Shown: in pieces, positions 1 through 10,800 of the stretch | Layout: the number at the start of each line of letters is the position of its first letter | Numbering within the stretch: position 1 is the stretch's first letter | DNA from: Plakobranchus ocellatus | Lineage: Eukaryota > Mollusca > Gastropoda > Plakobranchidae | Assembly: GCA_019648995.1 (NCBI GenBank) | Contig: BLXT01005777.1 | Span: 646,242 to 667,465 of the forward strand | DNA: 21,224 nt | Direction: 5' to 3' | Program-made: the position numbers and the translations under genes | Notes under the pieces: generated by a model | Seen by the model: only the letters and a program-made list of their open reading frames with translations | What the model was told of the DNA's origin: nothing | Databases searched by the model: none

Positions 1-16
1 CCCCCCCCCCCCCCCC
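1..16. repeat. Poly-C run at the window edge
   Basis: Sixteen C residues in an otherwise AT-rich sequence. It may be a real homopolymer or a read/assembly edge effect; the sequence cannot tell. Confidence 0.7.
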
Positions 17-3000
17 GACACTTCGCGAATGAAAACTTAAAAGCGGAGACGATAAAAAGATTAAATGAACATAAATCTATTAAAAATACCGGTAGCCTAA
101 GTTCATGCATGGAATGTTATACATCTTCAACTCTGTGTGATATTATTTAAACGTCTAGTACTAAGGTCCGTGGTTATCTATTTCTAATACGACAACCGTT
201 GTTGACTTCATGAATTGTTAGATAATAACGAGGGTGGCTAGTAGGCTTACCTTACATAGGCTGCAAGGCACTGAAATAAAAGAATGACTCATAATGAGGA
301 TCACATAACTACACTTTGCGCAAACGATTACAAATACAATTAAAGAATTAAAGCAACCACCTATATTATTATTTATTGAGGAAAAAAAAAACACAACTAC
401 TTTATAATTATATGGCTACTTGATAAGTCTACACAACAGTCACAGTACAATGTAGGCACCTTGATTATTTACAGCAGGATCAAGCCTTAGTCTAATGCAA
501 TGAATGACTGATAAATTTGGTGGCGTACATTATCTCCTATTTTAATTGTTGGCTTCTACTTGTTCAAGTATAGGGCTACACGGAGATATTTCAATTCATA
601 ATGCCAGTTTCAGAAATAAAGAACCCCATGGTGTTACGAATTATTTGTAGACGTTAATTTAGGGGTCAAATCATGTCACCCTTTAAGAGTCTAACTAGGC
701 AAAGGTGACCCCGCGGTGTTCTGATTTTTTTTTTTTTTTTAAAGACAAACATTGTGAGTCCAATAGAACCGGGTGCTTCGCGAACATACCAAACTTGGGG
801 TCAATGGGTATTGTTAGTTTTATTAGTTTAAGTTTTTATCTCAGCCTAAAAAAGTTCCAGTCCAGCGCTTTGGAGATTGTTCTCATAACGTAAAAAGGTC
901 ATTTTATCAAACATATTGTCCTAGGAATTGGAACCGGTTTGTAATCAGCTAGCAATCCACATGAGCTAAACCTGAGCATTCTGTTTGATTGGAATTGATT
1001 AGCCTGAATCATTTGTGACTGCATCTTGAAATAGGGAGGGAATGGGGAACAAACTCATCATTTAAAACAAACTAAAAATTCTTGACGTCTCCCAGGTACA
1101 GAGCCCAACAAAAGCATTGCATTCTACCTCTAGTGCAAGACTGCAAACTTGCCAGTGTACAGTGTGCATGACTTGAAACTGCACCGTAGAAAAGAAAAAA
1201 AAAATGTCTTCAGCTGTAGGTATGCCGTGATCAAAATTACTTGAAGCCCAAACATTTTCATTAGTTCAGTAGTTAAAAAATCACCGCATTCTTACTAATG
1301 CTACATGAAATTAAAATAAATTAAAGTCAGTGGTTGTTTTCTTTTACTTAAAACTCTCTGCATGTTCAGTAATTACTATACGGCGAAAAATAAAAGCTAA
1401 AAGCCATGGGAGTCAATTTAAGAGCAAGAACTACATGTATGTATTATTTTTTAACAATATGTAATGTCTATTTTGTGAATTATTATCAAAATTAAAACAA
1501 AAACGTTTCAAAGAAAAGTATTTCTGATTCATCTTATCTCCAGTTTTGTCAATATACATGTAGTGTATTTTGAGTGCCTTTTTTCTCTCTATATTTTTCA
1601 TGGTTAAACCAAAAGTATAAAACAATATCATCTCTTTAATTGGACAAGGGATGGCAGTATAAATATCAATTATCATACTCATACTTTAACACTGATATAT
1701 CCAGTAACCTATAAAAGTGATATTTCAGTCAACTTTAAATTTCTAGGAAAAATCATAAATATAATTACAATTATGAATTATGCATTCGTTTCCACTTCAA
1801 CAGTGGAGCCTATGTCAGAGAAGTAATTCTTGCAGGCAAAACTTAATTTAGCAGATTACTCACTTTCAGAGGGGGTCATCATTCAAACTTAAGAGATATT
1901 TATAAAAGAAAATCGTGGGGAGTCAGTCTGCCTTTCACTTTTTGTCATTATACTAGAGATTTCTGCAGTTTGAACCTAGGTAGTTTGAGCAAGGTTATAC
2001 GACTGAACGACTGAACGAGAGTAGTGTCAGAGAGGCTCTCTCTCAATAATGACAAGCACAAAGGAATACAAATACACTGTATCTTTCTTTTATTAAATCA
2101 ACTTTTTTTTCAAGTGAGTATAACTTATCACTGGACAATATGTTTTAATTAATTTGTTTTCTATACATGAGGCAATAATTAACTATTGTACACTTCATCT
2201 CATCCATTTCCACATCAATATCCATAATACCTAATTAATAGGCTAACAAGCAACAGCAAGTGAGGAAAATGACATAGAATCTGGACACAGACACTGGGCA
2301 AAATAGTCAAGACAAGCTTAGCTAAGGGATATATATATAGATCTTATAAGTTGAAAATGTGGCTATTACTATTAGCTCCTGGTCCAATTGGGAACTGCTT
2401 TTGGCTGCACATGCCACCGTGTCAGTAAATCCTTGCCTTACCAGAAACAAATGAGAAAGCAAAGGAAGGAATACAGACTTAAATAAAATTTTCTGCTTTA
2501 TTGAATCTTTCTTACTGTTGAAAGACAAAATGCATGTTTATTAAGCATAAATGCTATCCTTCCTCAATCAATGAAGCTATGAATGATAGTTTTGATACAT
2601 TATACATGTACTGGTAGTACTACTTCAAATGACATAAAGAGATTTCAATAATTTCTTATATGAGAAGTCCTCCCATAAGACAAATTATAAGACTGTCAGA
2701 TATAGCCTTTTAATTAGTAGGTTATGTCTGACAGGGTGAGAGCCGTTAAGAGGCCCAAACAGATAGACCTTGCAGATTTCAGAAGATCCCCAAGAATTGC
2801 CATCAGTGCCCAGATATTAGTAATAACTATTGCATGTATGCAAGTACTACATTTGACGATATGATTACTTGAAAAGTAAGGCAAGACATTACGTACTAAT
2901 ATTAACAATAATGAGCATGAAAATTTTTAGACCCCGGTTGCCCTTACTATGATCCAATAAGACTGGTCTACAAACATATAGTGTGATCCTACAACAATAC

Positions 3001-3990
3001 TTTGACAAAGACATTTGAAATTAGGGAACAGTCAAGAGGCTTGCACAAGTTGAAATCACTTTTTTGATTTGTATAATCTATGGTTATAATCAAGACAGAA
3101 AGACATGTTAAGTGGTTGGCCAAAATAAATGATCCCAGAAAATTGAATTTTAACGCAAATCATTATTTTCAGACATGTTTTAATTCATTATTAAAAAAAA
3201 AAAGCTTAGTTAATGAAGAAACTCAAGCACAATAATTCATTGCTTTTAGATTAAAATTTTTCCTTTTTTGTGACGCACAAAATATATTAAGTACAGAAAT
3301 TATACATTTCAAGCTACTATTTTTAAAGTTTATGTTAATGGAGCAATGTATCACACAAAGTGACAAACTTAAGCGGATGATACAATATGATAAGGACAAA
3401 ATACACCAACAAATAAAATATGTCACCTATGAAGACATTGAATTCACGAGTATTATTTTACCTTATGATAAGAAAATAAATGAAATTTTTTGCCAGAATC
3501 CATGACTGCATGGTCCAAAATAGTAAAACACATGCATAATAAAGTATGTATATATAATATCAACCACAATATTATATCCTAAATACAGAGAGACATACTG
3601 TAATTAACATTTACTGATAAGCAAAACTCAAAATAAATTTAAATTAAAAGAAAAATCATCGAATCAGAGCTGTTTGATTGGATAATGTTTCAATTTATCA
3701 ACTGTAAAAAAAAACATTTTTTTACTGTCTGAAAGCTTGCTCATCCTACATAGAATATTCATGCGAGCTGAATAGCTCTACCAGTGTTGATGCATTATAA
3801 ATACACATAATTTTGCTGAGGTATGAATAAAAACTTTACATCTCATGCAAAACTTTAAAAAAAAAAGAAGGAAATAAAAAAATTCTTTGGCAAAAACATT
3901 TCACCATTCAGTTTTTGTTTTCATTTCTAAAAAAATTGAGTTCACTGACAAAATATTGCTTAAAGATAATCCATGTAAAAGCTACACTCT
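17..3990. other. AT-rich stretch with no supportable gene
   Basis: Only short open frames typical of AT-rich DNA occur. Part of the upper end is probably 3' UTR of the minus-strand gene. One locally GC-richer block near 2719-2862 is open on both strands and is discussed as a finding. CTTCGCGAA occurs twice (near 22 and 775). Confidence 0.5.
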
Positions 3991-3996
3991 TTTATT
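3991..3996 (-). terminator. Candidate polyadenylation signal of the minus-strand gene
   Basis: TTTATT on the plus strand is AATAAA on the minus strand, about 590 nt past the TAG stop. It is the first canonical hexamer I noticed downstream. The hexamer is common in DNA this AT-rich, so the assignment is weak. Confidence 0.3.
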
Positions 3997-4588
3997 ACAT
4001 AAAAGTATTTTATGATTAAAAAGGAAAGGAAGCAAGTCATTATTGATTGGTGAAAAAAATTCATAACATCATATGTTTGTCAATTTCAAGAAATATAAAA
4101 TATAAAATGTTTTCTCACAAGCACAATAAAAGTGAACTCCATATTAAAATCAAACTTTTCCTTAGTCCTAATTTTTTTTTCAAAACCATTCACAACCAAA
4201 GTTTGATAAATACAAATACCTACATTTGAAATCAAATTTTCTTGTGTGCGCAAGCATAATCAGGAAGCAGTGATGCTGAAAAAATAAAGCTCTAATAATG
4301 CTAAAAAGGATAACTTAAAGCATTCATAAATCAAAAGTACTGATTGCATTAGGCTTTTACTTCTAGTCTATGTAGATATATTGAGAGCATCCAAACATAT
4401 GCACTTCCTTACTTCAATAGTCAACCTTGATCATATAAACCCAGTCTAAAGGGGTTTGTTTTAAGTGAGTTCAACAACACTGAGTTATGTGGAAATTTTG
4501 CATTAATAGTAATAATACACCTCCTTTCAGCATAGATCGTATATAAAAAGAGCCAGCAGATTTGGTTATATATCATATGCAGTATCTG

Positions 4589-4846
4589 CTACGCTGAACC
4601 TACTTTAACATATTCCCCATTACTATATACAGTCACACAGGCACAGCATAGTTTAAATACTGGACAGACTATCACAGTTACTATTGGGACACTGTAGAAT
4701 TGGAGGTAATGAATCACATGGCGCACAGGCACAACTCCTAACACATGAACAATCCCAGGAGAGACATCATCTAGTAAACAGGATCTCCAGTATAACAAGA
4801 TGGCTTGATAAGTACTTAAATCTAGTTGGGTGATCACAAGGCTGGC
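4589..4846 (-). CDS. Last coding exon, with stop codon
   Basis: The acceptor TTTTCTTTGTCATAG/GCC is strong. The exon gives 85 codons (residues 394-478) and TAG at 4591-4589. It holds an amphipathic stretch (YQAILLYWRSCLLDD), then VPVRHVIHYLQFYS and a hydrophobic Cys-rich segment at about 443-466 (VPIVTVIVCPVFKLCCACV). The tail is short and polar. Confidence 0.87.
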   Translation of the reverse strand, partial: ASLVITQLDLSTYQAILLYWRSCLLDDVSPGIVHVLGVVPVRHVIHYLQFYSVPIVTVIVCPVFKLCCACVTVYSNGEYVKVGSA

Positions 4847-7800
4847 CTATGACAAAGAAAAATCAGATACTTTTTGAATCAAATTGTCAGTATACTATTA
4901 TATAGCAAAACTGTAAAAAGGTAAAACAAAACAAAAAATAGCAAAAATGTTCTATTTATTATTAATTTCTATTATAAATAAAAATCATTGTAATAAAAGT
5001 TATGTCTACTAGATCATAGTTACACACAGAGGGAAAAGAAAAATTCTACTGGCAAGTTAGCAGTTTTAGGAATTGAAGTAAAATCACTTGCAGACAACAA
5101 CTACATTACCAAAGAAAAAAAAAAGAAATGTGTAGATCCTAATAGGCTAGATCTGGTCAACCAACTTTGCATCAATTTAAAGATATAGTGTCTGATTAAA
5201 GAATGCTAGTAAGCCTTTTCTCCCCATTCTCCCGGTTATATAAATTATGTATGCATATATCAAGCAACCTTTTTCGGCCATGTTATGCGAAGAGAAAAGT
5301 TGGAGAATCTTGTAACAACAGGAATGTTGGAAGGAAAACGCAGTAGGGGAAAACAATGAGAAAAGCTCATTGAAGGCCTGGCAGACTGGCTGAAGGCAGG
5401 GAAATCGTTGGAAGCAATAGAAGCGACAAAGGACAGGAAAAAGTGGAGGACCATGATCGCCAACGCTGTAAAGCAAGGCACCTGATGATGATGATGCATA
5501 TATCATCAAAACACATACTGATTCAAAGCAGTGTGACATCACCTTAGTCCTCTGACTAACTTGCAACATTTAGCCTTAGCTTAATCACATAGATACAAAT
5601 GTTGACTCTGCCACAAGCTGAAGCAGTGACATTCAGCAGCTTGCTTTTTCTCCTTGACCTTTGTCCACCCCATTTATGGTGTTGGTGATGCCATACCTAA
5701 TCTGAAATCATCCTGAAATCTGCAGTATTCTGCTGCAGTATCCAGTTTAAAGCCACCACCAAAAAACATTCAAGTCCAAACTTTTGACATAAAAAGCCCC
5801 TGCATAATAAATAATTTTACTCATCAAATATATGGTTACCATATTTTGATGGTGCATTAATAAAGTTTGTGTGAAAGAGTGAGGTGCAAAATAAGAAATA
5901 AACCTAATTTCAAGAAATGTTTGTGGTTTGTAGAAAGGTTATGGTACTGGTTTTTGCATAGAAATTTAGACTTATGTACATAATAATGAATATTATCTAG
6001 GTCAACCTTTTGCCCATAAAATAAACATACCAGATAGGAGGAATATCTCTGCACACAACCGGTAAAATTTCCCTCCAGTTGATGTGCAAGCAGGAGGCCA
6101 TATGCCATGACAGCTGTCCATGTTCCTATCACAGCCAGGAGACATGCCCTTCAATAAAAATTATGAAAATGAAACGAAAAAAATATATGAAACATTACTT
6201 TCTGTGAAGATCCAAATACAATATTACAAATGATTCATCTAGTATAATTATTGACTACTGAATATTCAATGGCAGGATTTAATGATCTATACTGATTAAG
6301 GTCCCCTACGATTCTCTGAAAAGTCATTAGCTATTGGGACATCAAAAGGAGGCAAAACTTATTGAACCAGGTTAACAATACTTTTTGATTATTGCCATTA
6401 TGACATTGGCAAAAAGTGCATTACTAATTTAATTTATAAAAAAATGTATGTATAGATATATGCATATCATGAACAAAGTATAAGCTCAAAGTACAGTTTT
6501 TAAAACATGGCTAACCATTTTCTGATCCTAGAGGGTGTAAGCTTATTGTGAGCCAGCATGTTATCCAGTAGATAGTATACAAGTGTGGCCAAACCCGTAA
6601 CATAAGTCAATGAGTAAAACTGGCATAAACTGGACATCCTTTTCACAGTAAACTGATCCACCACAGTATTCTGAAAAAGAAATTTGAATCATTAAAGGTC
6701 TCCTAAGAAGCTTTTAAAGCAAATGTGAATGAACAAAGGTAAACTTATAATGATTTACAATCAACAATTTTTCTCTTGTCACATCAATATTGATTTCAAA
6801 ATATATATTCTAAGACATTGGGAATTACAAAAGACTGCAACACAACAACAAAAAAAAGGCAATCAATCCATACTAGCTCCATAAGCATCAAGCCAGAAAT
6901 AAAACATTAAACCCAAGTTTCTTTTTTCTAAGAGGTGGTAAACTGTAGATACATCCAGACATTATTTTATACAATTACTGGGAAATAATATAAGAAAACA
7001 TCTCTCATTTGCCAATATGTTAAAAAAAAAAAAAATGTTATGTGTAGCAGTCTCACAAAATGAGCCGCGTTGCGGTTTTGCACGTTTGACTTTAAATGAA
7101 AACCACTAAAGACAAGTGCGGTACCCAGCGTGATTTTCTTTATTTTTACAAGAAACCTTTATAAATGGTTTATTTGCTACATATATATGACCCTCGAAAA
7201 GTGACATAAACAACCAAAATAAGTTTTTTTTCAACGACCGTTGGCATGGCAACAGAGAAAAATGTCCACCATCTTGGACATAAACATAATTTTCAGTCTT
7301 ATAACTTTGGAACTAAATAAGATGGTTTTTATACTAAATTTGAAGGTTTTCACGAAAGCTTTTAAAGTTAAAAGGAAACAGGAAAATTTAATGAGACTTT
7401 GAAATTTATGCAGATATATATATAACAAAAATTTTTTTGGATAAATGAAAATTTATGAATAAAATATTTATAGATGCAATTTCAACAAATCTGCCTAAAG
7501 AGCAAGATATTACTGCACTGAAACTTCTGAAGTTTCAAACAAAAACAAACTCATTTTGAGAAAATGACTGATAAAGTCTAAGCAAGAGTATTTTGTGTTT
7601 TAAGCAATTATGCAATGCAAAGCTTCATATGGTGAGTCTTCTTCAGCTCTTTCAAGCACTTCCTGTCTAGCCTTACGGGCTTGTTGTATCCATCTCTTTT
7701 CAGACATTTTCTTGTCCAATTCATGTTGGCAATCACTCAGGCTTTTCCTCTGTCTCTGTGAGGCATCCTGACCTTCAACCAGTCCATAAAGTCTTACAAG

Positions 7801-10800
7801 AATATCATGAGCTCAATCATGAGCACCAAATTCTACTGGGGCAGCAAAGTGCACTGACTTCAAGGGTAAGATCTAATCTTGCTGTATTTATTCCAGTAGA
7901 AATATAAAAAGTATACAAATATTCCACTCCCAGTAACATAGAAATAAAATGCAATGATGGTTGAAGGAAATGAAATAGATATAGTAAGTGAATACAACCA
8001 TCAACTCAAATTTATAAGATCAAAGTAAACAACCTAGAGTATATGTAACTGTTTCGCCCTTAAGGTTTCATGAAGTAAAAAATGATTATTTGTGATTGCC
8101 ATTTCTTACTTGGTAAAGCCAAAAAGGGTGAAACGTTGTAATGTATAGGGCCTATTCTGTGTTATTTAATTTGTTCTTATAAGTTTGAGTTTGTGGTTGT
8201 ATTTACTTACTGTATTTATTGCATTTATTTCAAATAGAGGAAGAGTTATGGAGAGACTTGTTGGTGTACTGGGGAGTTTCTTTATGCTTTATTATTTATG
8301 AAAGCACTAAAACACCAAAGAATTTTTTACAAATCACAAAAAATTTTTCAGAGCCAATAAATACTGTACAAGAGATTGAATGTGATGATTAAGGGAAAAA
8401 TGAAGAAATATGATGCAGTTCACTGGCTGAAAACTTCTCTCAAAAGCCAACAAAGCACTGTATAAAAAAATTAGCACAAGATAGGTGATCTCAGGGCCAC
8501 ACTGTGGCATCAGATCTTCACCATGACCTTAGTGTGTGGTAACAGCTCGTGGGGCTGACACACAAACTAAGGAGTTGGAAATGTTTTTGTTGGTATGCAA
8601 AATCTATGCTGCTGGAGCAAAAATTGTGGAAACTAGGAAAAAAGCTTGATATATGGTAATGGTTCATGAATGGAGCTTTTTTCTTAGAAAAAACTTGACT
8701 AAATTTGGATGTCCATATACATGGAAATTCTAGCAGCATCAATAGAGAGGATGAGATTGTACGTTTTGCAAGCGGTAGCAGGCTTAGATAGTTTGCATTA
8801 ACGGCAAATTTTTACACATTTTCTTGAAAATTTTTATAAGATCAAAGTAAACAACCTAGAGTATATGTAACGATTTTTCACAAATTTGAAGCATTTTGGA
8901 GGCCTCTCCTGACAGCTAGCAGCAGAATTTACTGTTGTACAAAATGTTTAACGACCCATATTTTCCACGGATCGATTAAAATTCCTGCCCAGAATTTTAA
9001 AATTTTCCACAAGAACTTGCGTTTCTGTAGACAATTCCCAGGCCTGAATAAAAGATACTTTTAGCCAAATTCAGGCCTAAAAACTCAGTTCAGAGAATTA
9101 AAAATTGGACAAACTTTACAAAACTACCCACAGGCAAAATTTGACCTGGTGGCCCAAATTGATCTCAGAACCCCCACTCTCTGGGTGCTGCACTTGACTT
9201 GTCCTCAACTAGAGAGGTAAAAACTACTATAGAGAATTGGGAATTTTTACTTCTTTACTTTAATATCTTGAGTAGATCTCTGTGATGCAGAGCTGCGATT
9301 CGACTCATTTTGTGAGAACACTACACATATAATGACAAAAGAGGGATAAATATATACCATGATACAGACAATGACAAACAACTGATCCCTTCACTCGGTG
9401 AAGTATGCATTCTCATTGAACAGAAAAAAAGATAAGCATCCAATAAAACAGGGAGGCAAAAAAAAAAAAGGTTACCTGGAAGAAAAAAAGTGTTGATGAA
9501 GTGGGGAAGAGGGATACAAATAAAAAAAAGAAAATAAATAAAATGCAACTATGCAAAAAAAAAACAAAACAAAACAAAACAAAAAAAAATACTGTACTTT
9601 TAAATGCAATAATCCCCTATGCCATTGAATAATCTGCTCTTGAAAAATGGTTTGATTGGAGCTCTCAGAAATCTCATGATCTTCACAAAACTTTTCCACA
9701 GCTAGAGCTAAAGACTTCAGTCGCTCAAAGGTGTTACCTGCATATTAAAAAAAAAAATTTGGAGATCAATTCATTAGATATATAATAAAAGTGCAGATTT
9801 TACCTAGCATGTATAATGCAAATTCCAATATATTTTATACCAATCCACAAGGAGAACTCAATATTTTTATACATTTTTATATAACAGTTCAGTTAATAGT
9901 ATATTTCTCTTTTATTAACTACAGTGTACTCAAAAAATGAATGAGAAAAACAATTACTCTCTTCCCTCTCTCATTGTTATGAATCAAGTGCCAAAATTTA
10001 ACACAAAAAAAAGTGTAAATACCAGATGCAGACATAAAAGTAAGACTATAGGAAAATGTGAATGAGAATATTATAAAATCATCAACAAATATCTTCAAAG
10101 TATCCTTTAGTTATTGCATAAGTTCAAAAATTATTATACCATGAAGTTTATGAAGCATCCAGCCGGCCAAGATAGACAAAATAACAGCTTGAACAACAAG
10201 ATAGTAGATTTCTTGTCTGGTCAATCTCATCTGGATCATTTTTGGCCACAGGGACACCCCTCCACCCACCCGAAGCTGATCCCCTTTTTGACGTATCTCT
10301 TCATGCTGGCTAATAAGACGCCTTTGCTTTTCTTTAAGAACTCCTTAAATATGAAAAAAAAAAAAAAAATAAAGGTAACCATGGATGACTGACTTTGCAG
10401 TAAACCAAATTACCAATAAGAAATCATCAAAGCATAAATGGTGTGCTAGTTATTTAAATGCTGTTGTAAGTAGCATTGGGATATTTTTGTGGGCTGAACA
10501 TTATTTCAGAAGTCAGTAGTTTGACTACAATCAGACTACATCAATAAAGTTAAGTTTCTTCTTTAGGTGCCCTGCCTGGAACAGACATGGCAATCATATT
10601 CCTCCACTAAAACATGTTCTCAGCAAACCTTATAAGTTGACTCATTACCTAAGTTAAAACTTTCAATAAAAGTTATTCCCTCTCTGCTTCTACTGTGTTT
10701 GTCTTCAATCTTTCCAGCGACTGGTAAATTTGATTTAACACCTGTGTCGGCCTTTGTCTTTGTTTTAATTAATGATTCTTCAAGTTTAGCTCCTTTCAGT

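Larger units (their letters stand above)
7041..9327. mobile_element. Candidate 2.29-kb DNA transposon with terminal inverted repeats and TA duplication
   Basis: The left end starts TGTGTAGCAGTCTCACAAAA and the right end, read in reverse, starts TGTGTAGTGTTCTCACAAAA. Over the first 24 positions 21 match, including 13 identical bases across CTCACAAAATGAG (7052-7064 and 9304-9316). Over 44 ungapped positions about 32 match, with mostly transition differences. TA flanks both ends (7039-7040 and 9328-9329). The element fills most of the fourth intron of the minus-strand gene. Inside are a decayed reading frame (7600-7872), a fold-back (7961-8233) and a 39-bp repeat. No complete transposase is visible and the superfamily is not identified. 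Tc1/mariner is allowed by the TA but not shown. Confidence 0.55.

Noticed and set aside
5177-5569. 130- and 79-codon minus-strand frames
   Set aside because: They are antisense shadows of the plus-strand LINE coding remnant and its (TGA)n tail, which accounts for the MHHHH start.
7813-7815. In-frame TGA as a selenocysteine codon or programmed read-through
   Set aside because: No SECIS-like element or selenoprotein family was recognised, and the frame lies within a transposon-like element. Decay is the simpler reading.
9472-9548. Downstream part of the minus-strand frames at 9321-9699
   Set aside because: Only 9737-9598 fits as an exon. Beyond the GTACAG donor the frames run through poly-T and A-rich repeats and become phenylalanine-rich low-complexity sequence.
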